Assembly: GCA_027422505.1 (NCBI GenBank)
Contig: JAPQWV010000005.1
Span: forward strand, 12,653,501 to 12,717,500
Length of the DNA stretch: 64,000 nucleotides
Direction of reading: 5' to 3'
Source of the DNA: Craterostigma plantagineum
Taxonomy: Eukaryota; Streptophyta; Magnoliopsida; Lamiales; Linderniaceae
Below, piece by piece: positions 46,709 to 58,832 of this stretch. A model generated the notes under the pieces. That model was not told the DNA's origin. It searched no databases and saw nothing but the letters and a program-made list of their open reading frames with translations. The position numbers and the translations under genes are program-made. How positions within the stretch are numbered: the stretch's first letter is position 1; each line of letters starts with the position of its first letter.

Positions 46709-49700
46709 CGCCCCCGCAAGATGGACGATATATGTTCATCACGGACATCTTGGACAAGAGATTGGTAAGGACAGAAGCTGGTAGAGGCACTAATGTATTG
46801 ACTCAATTTATTCACAGCAAAGGTAATATCTGGCCGTGTAAAAGTCAGATACAGTAGTCTCCCAATGAGCCTTCGATATTGAGTTGGGTTTATCAAGGGA
46901 CCACCATCTAAGGCAGTCATCTTGGTCCTTGGATCCATAGCTGTGGTGCTTGGTGCACTCAAGTAGCCTGTTTCTTCAAGTAGTTTCATAGTGTAATGTT
47001 TCTGTGATATGTATATTCCTTTCTCTTGTCTCGTAACCTCCAATCCAAGAAAGTACTTCAGGGATCCTAAGTTCTTCAATTTGAAGATTCCATGTAGAAA
47101 TTCCTTTGCTGCATTTATCCTTTCCAGAGATGGACCTGCAAAGATCATGTCATCTACATAAACAAGAATAATGACAATATCAGAACCTGTCCCTTTAACA
47201 AATAGGGAATGATCAGCTTCAGCTTGTCTGAAACCAAAGCTCTGCAAGACTTGTGACAGTTTCGAGTTCCATTGTCTTGACACCTGTTTGAAACCGTATA
47301 TGGACTTCTCTAACTTACAAACAAGCTTCCTTGACCCATCCAGTTACAGCCTAGTTGAATATCCTGGTGGTAATTCCATATATACTTCTTCGGTTAAATC
47401 ACCATTCAAAAAAGCATTATTAACATCCATCTGGAAAAGATACCAATCTTGTGAAGTTGTCAAGGATAAGATCACTTTTATTGTGCTAGACTTAGCACTG
47501 GTGCAAAAGTATCTATATAATCAACTCCCTCTTTTTGATTATATCCCTTTGTTACCAATCGGGCTTTGAACCTCTCAACTGAACCATTAGAATGATGTTT
47601 AATCTTGTATACCCACGACACCCAATTGAGTGCTTGCCATGAGGTAAAGGGACAACTGACCATGTCCCATTTTCTTCTAAAGCTTGTAATTCCACATTCA
47701 TAGCATTCCTCCATTGATGGTGTTTGACTGCTTGATGGTAAAACTGCGGCTCAATTGCTGCAGAGACTGCCAAAGTGAACTGTTCATACTGGTTAGAAAG
47801 ATTATTATGTTTAAAAAAGTTAGAGATAGGATATCTATTAGTTGAGGATTGATGGCAGTAGTCCTTCAAGTAGGAAGGTGTCTTTGTTGGTCTGGAAGAT
47901 CTTCTGCTTGTTGGACTGCATTAGTAGTGTTTGATACATCTGAAGTACCAGCATAAATTTGTTCACCAGGATTTTCTTCACCCGAATGATCTGTCACTAT
48001 TTGTTGATGAATTCGCTGATTCCCTTCATCTGTGCTCATAGGAACATCTGCAATGTCTTTCTCCAAACCTTCATTGACAGCCCTTGGTAAAACAAAGTCA
48101 GGAAACTCATCACCTGGCTGTTGTTCACGCATATCAGCCAGAGGAAAAATGTGCTCATGAAATCTTACATCCCTAGTTATACAACCCTTTCTTGAATCTA
48201 AATCTAATACTTTATAACCTTTAATCCCATTAGGATAGCCCAAGAAAATACAAGCTCTTGCCCTTGGATCAAACTTAGTCCTATTGGCAGCAAGAGTAGA
48301 AGCATAACATAAGCACCCAAAAGATTTAAGAATACGAAAATCCACAGATTTATGATACAACAATTAATAAGGAGACTTATACTTCAAGATTTTCGAAGGG
48401 ACTCTATTTATAAGAAATGCAGCTGTAAGGATACACTCGTTCCAGAAACTCAAAGGAAGCTTAGACTTGAAGTATAAGGCTCGAGCCACATTGAGTAAGT
48501 GCCTATGCTGTCTCTCCATAACCGAGTTTTGTTGGGGAGTTTGGACACAAGAAAATGATGGAGTGTCCCTTTGGTCTTCAAGTTATCTGTAAATTGTAAT
48601 TCCTTGGCATTGTCTGATCTTATTACCTTTATTTTGGCCTTGAAATGATTCTCAACCATGTTAAAAAAGAAGGGAATAATGCTCACAACATCAGATTTAT
48701 TTCTCAGCATAGAGATCCAGGTATATCTTGTATGATCAGCCACCAAGGTTAAGAAATACTTGTGCGATATGTGTGATGTAATGTGAAATGGCCCCCATAT
48801 ACCACAATGATCAAAAGTGGAGCACGCAACATTATTCTCAGAGTTAAAAGGCAATCTTGTTTGTTTGGCTAGAGGGCAAACCTTACAAACATCATCTAAA
48901 ATATCTCTACAATTCAATCTTTGTCTGATCTTATTCAAGATATTATAAGAAGGGTGGCCTAACCTTCTATGCCATACATATAAAGAAACTGTAGAGGTAA
49001 CAGAATTTGTCATGACATTCTTGTCAACATTATTCACTAAACCAGAAACATTAAGCACATATAGTCCATCTCTCTACTACCCTTGCCAATCATCAACTTC
49101 CGAGTTGAATCCTGAATGATAAAGTGATCATTGAAGAAGGTTAGGACCACATCATTAGAAGCTGTTAAAGAACTTACTGACATCATATTGAACTTGAAAT
49201 CTGGTACGTACAATACCCCTTTCAAGATCATATTGAATCCAACTCTGACTCTCCCTGCCTGATTTACTCTTATGGAATGATTATTAGGTAAGACTACATA
49301 GATAGTAGAGTTTATTGATTCAAAGATGTCATGGTAGCAGCTTATATGCCTTGATGCCCCTGAATCTACAAACCAGTTTTCTTTATTATGCAAATCAGGT
49401 ATGTTAAAGGATAGACACAAACCTCTACTGTTACCTGTCCCATGGTTGGGCTGTTCAGTAATTGCATCTTCTGATTTGTTGAAGAGCATCTTGAATTGCT
49501 GAAGCTGGTGAGGGTTCAGTTGCTGGACAAAATTCTCCGCCAATGCATTGTATTTCTCTGAATCTTGTTGTCCAATTGTCACCGAATAAATTCTTGAATT
49601 CTTGGGTCTCGGATTCTGCTTGAAACCTGGTGGATATCCATGCAGCTTGTAGCAATTCTCAACTGTGTGACCTGACCTGCTGCAGTGAGTACCATCCCTT

Positions 49701-50548
49701 TTAGAATTGAAAGATGGCTTCCTATTCTGCTGAAAGCCTCCGGAGGTAGTAGATGCCACGAAATTGTTGGCTAGCAGAGACATGTGATGTCCAATATCCT
49801 CTTGACCATTGACAGAGTTAGAAACGGAGGATGAGGCAATTGCCTTTGTCTCTCTTCTTGAGATACCAAAGCGAACACTTTGTTGATTGGTGGCAGTGGT
49901 TCCATCAATAATATTTGCCCTCTGATATGTGCATAAGACTCATTGAGTCCCATGAGAAAAGTTATCATATGATCCTTCTCAAAATAGGATTTCAGTTCTT
50001 GAACACCTCCAGAAGTACAAGTACCACATGTACACGCTGGCCTGAAGTTTGTAAGTTCATCCCATAGAGTCTTCAGCCTTGTGTAGTACAACCCTGTGCT
50101 TGATTGATTCTGATGGTGTCCTAATAACTCGTTCCTCAGCTGGTAGAACCTCGGTCCATGCTTTCTTGAAACCTCTCTTGAAGATCGATCCAAATGGCTC
50201 TCGCAGATTCGGAGTATAATGCTCGCTGATATTTCTTTTGACACTGAATTAAGAATCCACGAAATTACCATATCATTGCTCCTCTTCCACGCAAGAACCA
50301 ACTTTTGATCGGTCTCCACTGGTTTGTTGATAGTTCCGTCGATGAAACCCTTTTTGTTCTTGACAGATAGAGCGATCATCATTGATCTGCTCCAAGAGGC
50401 AGTTGTCCCCAACAAGGGGCTGATGAACAAGGATCAACCCAGGATTGTCCGTGTGATGGAGATAAAATGGATGAAGCTGATCGTCCATGGTTGATTTTTC
50501 AATTGGAGGTACAGACGCATCAATGTTGTTCTGATTTGATTCCGCCAT
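46690..50548 (-). pseudogene. Copia 3 gag-pol (degenerate, RNase H deleted)
   Basis: Minus strand, in order: Gag start MAESNQNNID (50548), UBN2-type Gag (WSRSMMIALSVKNKKGFIDG to 49771), zinc knuckle HCSRSGHTVENC with its first Cys replaced by Gly, and protease DSGASRHI (49783-49037). Integrase follows with HRRLGHPSYN and CKVCPLAKQTR, but the first catalytic Asp position reads Gly (HCGIWGPF). RT has [24 protein letters not shown] and GSLKYFLGLEV (47714-46690). After SQYIS the frame jumps to the last residues of Pol, so nearly all of RNase H is gone. Numerous frameshifts. The element cannot move on its own. It is not the same lineage as copia 2, having no coiled-coil Gag. Confidence 0.88.
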
Positions 50549-50629
50549 TTCTTGAAACTTGATTTGTGTAGAACTTGATGAGAATTATGATCAAGGCGCC
50601 GTTGACGAATTAGAATCGCTCTGATACCA

Positions 50630-50980
50630 TATTGCAGCTCAAAGATTTGTGATGCGTATAACTTGTTTGACAAATTGAGAGAAAGAATCGAGAGAAAACT
50701 CAAGAGCTGTAAAACTGACAAATAAGCTAATCAATTAAGTTACTGTTGAGCTCGCGCCTTTATACAACTAACGATTAACAACTAAAAGACTAAAATACCC
50801 TTATGAATTAAAATTACATAAAAGCCCTTTAAATATACTAAGTCATCAGCGCATCTGACTTATTGTAATTAGAAAAGAGTAATGCTTATTCTAATTAGAA
50901 TAAGATAAGACTTATTCTAATTCGAATAAGGGTAAGACTTATATTCTAATTCGAATATGCCTTATCTGGTAATTCCAATA
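50630..50980 (-). repeat. 5' LTR of copia 3
   Basis: Identical layout to 46357-46708 with about 3% divergence. A sense-strand TATA-like TTGTATAAAGGCGCG lies at about 50753-50767. Confidence 0.93.
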
Positions 50981-51539
50981 GTGTGAAAACCGTGTGGATA
51001 AGAAGGAGCAAACTAAAGAAGGAAGCATACTAAATATAGGACGCTTGGAGTTGAAGATGGAGACTGAGTTAGTGAAGCTTACCAAGTCACTCCCTAACGG
51101 TCACTAACAGACTAAATCTACCTAGTGGACGTTAGTGGCAGTTGCCAAGTCGGTTTATGAAGTGTCGTCCAAGTCGAAGACATATAAATGGACGACTTCA
51201 TTTTCCGGACAACGACAACACATAGACAAGAGATTACGAGCGAAGTTTGAGCGAGTTTTATATCACGAGTGTCTTTTTAGCCTAGTAATCTTTTGCAAAA
51301 GTCTACAGACTTTGTAGGTTTGTAGGATCGTAAGATGTAGTTTTTCTAGGCTTGATTTTTATTATCTTTCGATAGTTATTTTGTAATCCATCTTCCTAGT
51401 GGAATTTCGCCTTGAGGCACGCAGCAAGGTTTTTTCTTACTTGCTGCAAAATTTACATCTCGTGTTTATTAGTTTTCTCACTAAGTAATCAACACATTCC
51501 GCTGTGCGCTTGAGTGTTAGATCGAGTGTTCCCCTAACA

Positions 51540-51864
51540 TTTTATCCAACATCCAGTTAACAACTTAGTGTTTTACATCCATTTCGGAACCGCCCCACTT
51601 CACAAAGTATCTCCACTCAACCAGCTATGAAACTAATTCCATGTTAGACGAACATATGTGCCAACGAAGGTCCTCAGTGAAATCGAACAGAAAACCTCCC
51701 ATAGACATATCCACTAGGTCATCTCCTCGGGGACGAATCAATCTTTCAGACCAATTTTACAACAGATCGTTTCATAAAACCACTGTCCACTTACAACAAT
51801 AAGTCCAAAAAAAAAAAAACAAAGAACAAATCCAGTTCCTCTCGAACCTCACTCATTACAATTA
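51540..51864. other. 3' flank of the DUF630/DUF632 gene
   Basis: Between the LTR end and the stop codon. It probably holds the gene's 3' UTR; no clear polyadenylation signal or other feature is seen. Confidence 0.5.
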
Positions 51865-54647
51865 CTAATACGAATTCCTACTCCCCGAATGCGCAATCGC
51901 CCTCAAATTATGGTACATATCCGAGCAAGCGTGCGAGAATACTGTCAGAGCCCGAAACAGGTCAGGCAAATGGCTCTTCAAGCTGATCAACGACTTGTCC
52001 CTGACTTGAACACACTGCCTCTGATAAGCATCCTCGTCCTCCTCGAGCTTATGCTTCGCCGCCTCCACCACCATCTGCTTCTCCGCAATAACATCCCTAT
52101 CGTCGTGGGCCCCGTCCTCCGTCCCCGCCTCATCCGATCCCGTCCCCGCCCTCCTCTGCGCGTACTTATTGTACCAATTCTCAAAATCCCGAGTCTTTCT
52201 TATCAAGTCCTTCCTCGAATCGGCGCACCTATTCCTAAACTCCAACTCTTCCTCTTGATACTGCCATATGGTCCTAACAATGGCCCCGAAATTATTGATG
52301 CTGGCTTTCGCTGGCTCATCGGGCATCCTCTCGAGGTAGTCCTGCCACGCGCTGAGGAGGGTTTGCATGGGCGGGTTTGCCGGTCGGGCCGGGGAGGACA
52401 CCTTTTCCTTGAGGTTCGTGTCGATGGGCACGAGGTTCAGCTTGAGCCAGGCGTTGAGAGTTTTCACGTACTCTTTTTGCTGGGCCATGAGCTCGGTGAA
52501 GTTTGTGCGCCACTCTTGGACGACTCCGCCCAGCTGACGGGTACGCTCGTGGTGGTGGTCGGTCGTTTCTTTAGGGGTTTGGGGCGCGTCGAGGGATCTG
52601 AGGGATTGGACGATCTTTGCTTTGCTTTCATGGTGGATTCTCATGGTCTCCCACATCGTGGCCATTCTGTGAAAGATTCATAGTATGAGATAGAAAAAAA
52701 AGATGTAAAAAGATTTGTGTATACATATATATATATATGTGTGTGTGTGTGAGGTTTGGGGGTTAATGAGTGGTTACCCATCGACAAGGGCAACAAGCTT
52801 TGGGTAGAGCTGCTCGTCCCGCAATCGGTTGATTTCGGAAACTGTAGAGTCCATCGATTGCATGTCGACGATGTATCTAGTGTGCAGATGGCTGACTGAA
52901 GCCTTCATCCTCTCTAATGCTTCGGTGTTTGAGTTCCTTTTCTTCAACTTGTTTAGAGATGCCACCTTTTTCTGGTATTCGAGCTTCATCTGCTCGCCTG
53001 CCTGTTGAGATGAAAAACCAAAAAAAGGGCGCGAAAAAAACTCTAATAAGGAAAATGGTTGCACGATAGGCTTTTCGATTTCCGAAACTCAAGGAAAGAA
53101 AAGCATGGTACCTTCACTTCATCGTAGAGCTTTTTCTCCCATGCGAGCATTTTGTCCAACACGGCAGCATGGGTATCGTGCTCCTCTGAATCAGAATCAT
53201 CTCCACCATCGTCGGGATAAGCCAATCCTCTGAACGATCTGTTCCAAGTAATTACGCGCATTACCTTTTCTGAATGATTAATATTCCCTGCCAAATAAGA
53301 GAAGCGTGATGTAGAATCAAATAATTCCTTATTTAATGCATATCAGGAAACAACAATTGAACTTCTTGATAAGCTCGTACTGACCTAACAATAAGATAAA
53401 AATGCAATCTTTGAGCTTTCAAAGCACGGCAACTGAGATAGATATCTCTAACAAGGGCAACAAAAAGCCCCACACAATCATAAGAATAATGACTCACCCC
53501 TCTTATCTGCAAAATTTGAATGATAATGCAACCTCGTAGCTTCAAGCATCCTCGACACATCGTGGGCACTCTCAGAAGCCTTAAGAAAGCAATCGTCAAG
53601 CTCCACGAATATCTGCACCAAACTCAAACCACCACCATCGCCGCCGCCTTCTTTCTTCATCTTAGCATCCTCAGCCATTGTCACACCTTGCTTTCCACGC
53701 TTTCCAACCTTCGCCATTTCCACTTGGGCCGGCGGCGGTGTTTGCGGAAGGTGCTCTTCGGCCACCACGTTCTCCACCTCCACTTGGTCTTCTTTTTCAG
53801 TCACTTCCTCACCAATGCTGCTACGTTTTGCTTTGTCTTCCATGTCTCTCCTCCTACTATCATCGAGCACCTTTCGTGTGGTTTCCTCTCTCTCGGCTTG
53901 ACTCTCCTCAACATCTGCCAAAGTGGGGCCGGGAATGTTCTCCATTGAGAAGAAGTAATCCCAAGAGGACATCATTGCTTTGCTCTCGGGCATAGATGGA
54001 GGTGGTGGTTTTGTCTCATGACTCTCATTATTATCACTGTTTCGAACACCCCTTTTTCTCCTGTGCAAAGCCAAATCTTCAACCTCTTCTACTCCTTCAT
54101 GGTCATCGTCTTTGCCAATATGTAAACTAGGATTCACGCCGCCTTTCTTACCACCACCACCACAGCTTTTTTTACTGCTAAAGCTGCGACGTTTCAAGCT
54201 GTGAACGCTTTCATTATCATCCTCGTCTTCGTCCTCCTCGATGATGGGTGCTTCTCCTGAGGGTTTAACCATATCATCGGGTCGTGGAACCTTGAAGTCG
54301 TCGGGCATAGTCTTGGCTCGCTGAAGGGGCGTGGTGGGGAAGGAGGGGAGTGGCGGCGGAGGGAGGAAGTTGTCGTACGGCGGCATGGGCGGCGGGGGGA
54401 TAGCTCCGGCGATGGTCGAGGGTGGGTTGGAGGAGATGGGGTTGGCACCGCCGCCCTCTGCGAAGACGACTTCGCCTTGAGCAAAGTCGCTGAGGGCAGC
54501 GCCGGTGTTTTTCAGGGACATGCCGGTGGCTGAGTGGGCTGCGGCGAACTTGTTCCGTGACGTGACGGCGCGTTCCATGAAGAGCTTCCGCTCTTTGCAT
54601 CTGTTGACGATTTCTTCGTTCTCGATCTTGGATTGCGTGCAGCCCAT
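51865..54647 (-). CDS. DUF630/DUF632 (NRG2-like) protein, four exons, intact
   Basis: The spliced CDS is complement of 53498-54647, 53112-53287, 52778-53001 and 51865-52666: 2,352 nt, 783 residues. All introns are GT-AG and in phase. The start at 54647 gives MGCTQSKIENEE, the family N-terminus; the frame is open upstream but that part lacks family features. MGC predicts N-myristoylation of Gly2 with palmitoylation of Cys3. DUF630 covers about residues 1-60, a proline-rich segment and an acidic EDEDEDD stretch follow, and DUF632 runs from LVQIFVELDDCFLKA (about 340) through WEKKLYDEVK to exon 4. The latter half is rich in predicted helix and coiled coil. The family includes Arabidopsis NRG2, a nitrate-signalling regulator, and rice REL2; which function applies here cannot be told. 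It is the only intact host gene in the window. Confidence 0.95.
52723..52751. repeat. (TA)n(TG)n microsatellite in the last intron
   Basis: A TATATATA run followed by TGTGTGTG lies in the intron between 52667 and 52777. Confidence 0.85.
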
Positions 54648-55156
54648 AACTTGGAAGGGCTTCTCTTTGATTTTCGGCGGCTGACACACAGGTTTTCGAA
54701 CTGAAAGGATGCAATTGAGGGATTTAGGTGTAAAGAAGATTCCGCCTCCTTTTCTCCTTTTAGGATAACCAAAACGACAAGCTTTTGACAAGGTGAAGAA
54801 AGTTTTTGATGAACAACGGTTGAATTAGACGGCGTAGCTGCCTGAGATGAGAGTTACAGCTTCCGATTAAGCGATTTAATCGGATGGGAGCACTTGAAAA
54901 GAGAACAAGTGGTGTGGACTGTGGAGCTGGCAGTACACGGAAAATAATTGGACCTAATTAGAAGACAAAGGAAAAAAGTTGGACAAATTAGACGGACGAA
55001 GGTAATTACGAAAAAAGCACCGAACCAAAGCGAAGTTGCTCAAAACCCTCTAAAACTTCTCTATTTATCCAAAGTTGAAAACTATGACGCATTGAAAAAA
55101 TAAATAACTTAAAAATTGACATTTGTGTTATAAAATATTTATTATGATTTATATTA
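54648..55156 (-). promoter_or_regulatory. 5' UTR and proximal promoter region of the DUF630/DUF632 gene
   Basis: This is the 509 bp upstream of the start codon, reaching to the Stowaway MITE. The region near the gene is open in frame but non-conserved. No TATA box could be assigned with confidence. Confidence 0.45.
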
Positions 55157-55398
55157 CTCCATGTGTCCCATTTGTTTTTGTACCTTTGGAATTTGGCACC
55201 CAAATTAAGAAACTGAATATTTTAATAATATAGTACAATTAAAAGTTAAGTAAACATATATTTTGACACGTCTTTTAAAAATGTTTAATATTATTATATT
55301 GATTGTTTGTGATAGTTTTTTGCTAAAAAAACAATGTACAAAAGATAGCGGGACGCCCAATATAGTAAAATGTACAAAAACTATTGGGACGGAGGGAG
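55157..55398. mobile_element. Stowaway-type MITE (242 bp)
   Basis: The ends are CTCCATGTGTCCCA and, inverted, TGGGACGGAGGGAG, flanked by TA on both sides (55155-55156, 55399-55400). This is the CTCCCTCCGTCCC-type terminus of Mariner/Stowaway MITEs. It lies about 510 bp upstream of the DUF630/DUF632 start codon. Confidence 0.88.
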
Positions 55399-55400
55399 TA

Positions 55401-55692
55401 TATTAAGATTATTTTATTTATATTATGATTATTTCGATAATAATATAAAGAGAATTTAGATGGAGATAATATATTTTATATACTTTGGTGTATATTACAA
55501 TGTAACTAAATCACCTATTTATACTAAAATCATACACTAAAATACAATTTAGTCATCTATACAACTCATAAAAATACAATCTTTTTATACACCTCATCTT
55601 ACATAAATTCATGAGTCATTAATATTCCAAAAACATCCACATTTAATCACACAAATATGATGATTCATTGTGATGATTCATAATAATTCATA
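55401..55692 (-). repeat. Copia 3' LTR relic (minus strand)
   Basis: On the minus strand a polypurine-like CATCCAAGAGGGAG (55693-55706) is followed by TATTATGAATTATTATGAA. TATAAAAAG and TATAAATAGG promoter-like words lie about 100-190 bp in. The layout matches copia LTRs that begin TGTTATGAA. The far end may be lost at the Stowaway MITE. Confidence 0.5.
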
Positions 55693-56427
55693 ATACTCCC
55701 TCTTGGATGTTTTTCAAAGAATATGTGTAATACCCCGAAATTTCATAACGTAATAGTTTGTGAATTTATTGTATATTATATGGTTATATGAATAACATTA
55801 TGTGTCTACATGATTTTATGTTATGTGTTATAATATCATATATGTGATATATGATTTATGACTTATGAGATGGTATTAAGACTTAGAAAAATTGGATAAC
55901 ATTTATATAAAGTTGAGGAGTTGGAGAAGACTCGGTGACCATGAGTTAGTATGGACTAAGTTCGATTAATAGTAGTAAAGAACAAGAATCGACCGAATTC
56001 TATATAATTAGGTATTGAAATCGCCGAGTAATAGAAGGTGGAATCGGACGATTGTGGCATAGAACTTAAACAAAGTTTCGATCGATTTCGACGCATGAAA
56101 TAACTAGAATCGCTGAGTAAGAGGATGGGAATCGGGTGATAGTATGATTATGTGTTGACTAAGAATCGTCCGACTTGAAGGACTACAAATGATAAGAAAT
56201 CGCCGAACTAATACGAGGTTTGATCGGGCGATTGTGATGTACTTTAGAATTAATTATAATGGATCAAAATCGGACGAATTGAAGCTTAGAGGATCGACCG
56301 ATTGCTATGGAATGAATTGGAAACAGATAATATTATATATTAACTAGAGTAGAATCGACCGATTGAGGACTACAGTGTGGAAAGTTAGACAAATCATAAA
56401 TTATATAAAGTTGGGGAGCAAAAAGAC

Positions 56428-56435
56428 ACGTAAGG
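56428..56435. repeat. 8 bp target duplication ACGTAAGG, left of the hAT element
   Basis: Repeated exactly at 57354-57361; the sister LTR has a single copy at this place (about 62314-62321). Confidence 0.92.
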
Positions 56436-57353
56436 TAGACGTGTTCAAACGGTTCACGGTTACGGTTCACGGTTATAACCGCCGGTTTACGGTTAGTGAA
56501 AATCTCAAACCGTAACCGAACCGCGGTAACCACGGTTACGGTTACGGTTTGTAACCGTAATCGCCGGTTACGGTTACGGTTTGAACCGCCGGTTTACGGT
56601 TTTAATTAATTTTTTTTATTTTATTTATAAAAAAACAAAAAATAATCACTTAAGTAAACTAAAGAAATTAATTTATTTAATAATGTCGAAAATTAAAAGA
56701 AACACAATTACTCCTTAGATTTTGTAAGAAAAAAATACAATCGCTCAGTCTTCGTTTATAATAATATTAGCAACACTTTCAGATATTTTGAGAAAGATGC
56801 GATTGCTTACAGAAATTCGATAATGTGTTTGATTTTAACTTGAGAATTGAGAGCAAAAAAAATCTATGAAAAATTTACACAAATTCTACACATATTTATA
56901 GAACTATAGCATGAAAAAAATAAAAATGGAACTAATAAAAATGATGACGGTAACATGAGAGTCAATTAGAAGAAAGAAAAAACTGAAAAAATAAAAAGAA
57001 AATGTGAGTGGGAATATAACTTGATGACCGTTGAGTAAGAATATAAGAGAAATAAGGTAACGCACAACTGTCGAAAAAATAATTAATCATCCAAAACTCA
57101 AGTTCAGCCTAATATAAGCTCAGTCCAATGCCTTATTTTATGGAAAACCCTCGGTTATAACCGGCGATTTGCACCGCCGGTTAACCGCCGGTTATAACCG
57201 GCGGTTCACGGTTAGAGAACCGTAACCGAACCGTAGCAAATCACGGTTCGGTTACGGTTTGAACCGTAACCGTTGACTACGGTTAACCGAACCGTTGACC
57301 GCCGGTTCGGTTACGGTTCGGTTACGGTTTTTTGAACCTTCTGAACACGTCTA
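56436..57353. mobile_element. Non-autonomous hAT element (918 bp)
   Basis: The ends are TAGACGTGTTCA and its perfect inverted copy TGAACACGTCTA (12 bp), flanked by a perfect 8 bp duplication. Both subterminal zones (56450-56605 and 57149-57335) are dense in CGGTTACGGTT and AACCGCCGGTT words in both orientations, the usual arrangement of transposase-binding repeats in plant hAT elements. The centre is AT-rich with no transposase. The 3' LTR of the host gypsy element is an empty-site control. Confidence 0.93.
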
Positions 57354-57361
57354 ACGTAAGG
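57354..57361. repeat. 8 bp target duplication ACGTAAGG, right of the hAT element
   Basis: Exact copy of 56428-56435. Confidence 0.92.
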
Positions 57362-57752
57362 GTGAAATTATTAATAATTCTTAAAGTAGATAATAAGGAA
57401 TAATTAATACAAGGCTTAAAATATTAATATTGGGGTTTGTAATGGTATTAGGTAAATGTCATTTTTTTTTAGAAGCTAACACACGATAAGAGTGGGAGAA
57501 TAAATCCAAACTTCCAAAAGCTACCTAAAACTAAAGTAATAATGTAACTTTGAGGATAGGCACATTGAAAGAAAAATTCATTAGCCGAAATCTTCAAGGA
57601 ATGAATTTAGAAGGAAGACGAAGAACTCATATAGTAACCATAACGAAGCTTCATTTCGGTAAGGGTTCTTACTATAATTTTTACATTTCTAATTAGGGTT
57701 TGGTTTGTTTAAGAAGTATTAAGCATGAAAATTCATACGTAATTAGATAAGA

Positions 57753-57776
57753 ATATATATATATATATATATATAT
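57753..57776. repeat. (AT)n microsatellite in the gypsy 4 LTR
   Basis: The alternating AT run has a counterpart in the 3' LTR at about 62704-62728. Confidence 0.9.
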
Positions 57777-58643
57777 TTGAGAAACCCTAACTTCTGTAAA
57801 TCACGCTAACAAGGTTGTTTAGATTTGTATAGGTCACGTATGAAAATTTTGTAAGTTGAGCGTTTTCTTGGGATAGAAAGAACTTATTCTAGACGATATA
57901 ATATATTCTTAGAGTTCATAACTTTGAGATATGATAGTATTTCAGTAAAGTTAATGATTTTGGGGTGAAGAAATATTAGAAATCTATATGAACAAATTGA
58001 ATATTTCATGTATATGACTTTCGATAGAGTTTAGGAATTGCATGGACTTTCGGGCGAATGAACTCTAAGAATGAGGACTTTCACCGTATTATGCATATAA
58101 TATTTCATTATTAGACAATCGGACGATTGGATGGTTAAGTAAGAACTCGTCGAAGCTAGTTTTATGAATGATCAATCGGGCGATTGATGAGCAACTCGGC
58201 GATTATAAGTTAAGAATTAAACCTTGTATGTGATGAGCAACTTAGGGTTTTAGTAAATTAATATAATCAAGCTAATTTAGTTCGACCTAGTCATTTAATA
58301 ATAGTATGATATTAATATTATGATTTTTTTATTTAAAGGTTGAACAGTGGAAAATTTCCAAGGCAGTAAGTTTATTTAAGCTTGGACGACAGGTAAGTGG
58401 GAATTTCACCTGCAACACATAAATTAATTTATGTGCGTATTTTACGTGACTATGTGCTTCGATGAGAATATGTGACTTGAATTATTTTTTATATACGATG
58501 GTTTGGTAAGTATTTGTTGCATTATACATGGAGCATATTGCATGTGCACGAACGAATTATGTTGAGTATTTTGAGAGAGTAGCGTGCATTGTATTACTCG
58601 CTTATTAGCGAAGTATGATTGGTTAGGATTGGTATTAGATGTA

Positions 58644-58832
58644 GACTCGCGAACGAGTCATAGCTACTTCTGCAAAGGCACCATGACGGGATGTAAATCG
58701 TTGAATGTATTTACCTAAATTATTTAGGTAATTGGAAAGGCACATGGTATAAACAAGAGTGCCAGGAAAAATGATTATATGTATGTAAGTTATTTAGGTA
58801 CTGGGAAGGCACATGGTATAAACCATAGTGTC
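58644..58832 (+). other. Hairpin array in the gypsy 4 LTR
   Basis: Consecutive inverted repeats: GACTCG-CGAA-CGAGTC (58644-58659), GTAAAT/ATTTAC (58693-58714), the near-perfect palindrome TACCTAAAT-T-ATTTAGGTA (58712-58730), GGCAC/GTGCC (58739-58763) and GGCAC-A-TGGT/ACCA-TA-GTGTC (58808-58832). The last two are duplicated hairpins with one G-U pair. Confidence 0.75.

Larger units (their letters stand above)
46357..50980 (-). mobile_element. Copia 3: complete minus-strand copia with non-canonical ends
   Basis: The 4,624 bp element is flanked by a perfect GTGTG duplication (46352-46356 and 50981-50985). LTRs are 46357-46708 and 50630-50980. Comparison of all four LTR edges fixes the ends as TATTG...CAATA, not TG...CA. 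The primer site (minus TGGTATCAGAG) abuts the 5' LTR at 50619-50629; the polypurine tract (minus CTTGCGGGGGCG) abuts the 3' LTR. The LTRs differ at about a dozen positions in 351 bp, roughly 3%. Confidence 0.95.
46182..51539 (+). repeat. LTR (about 730 bp) split by copia 3
   Basis: The LTR begins TGTTAATGTTGAGAC (46182), is interrupted at 46356 and resumes at 50986 to end ...GTTCCCCTAACA (51539). A TATA box (CATATAAATGG) lies at about 51179-51189. Flanks GACAT and TTTTA do not match, so it is a 3' LTR of a truncated element rather than a solo LTR. Confidence 0.75.

Noticed and set aside
46182..51539. Solo LTR around copia 3
   Set aside because: Flanking 5-mers differ and a polypurine tract precedes it, so it is the 3' LTR of a truncated element.
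51889..52683. Plus-strand open frame of 264 codons
   Set aside because: It is antisense to exon 4 of the DUF630/DUF632 gene, which has splice support and family similarity; the plus-strand frame has neither.
53520..53995. Plus-strand open frames over exon 1 of the same gene
   Set aside because: Antisense shadows of a proline- and acid-rich coding exon.
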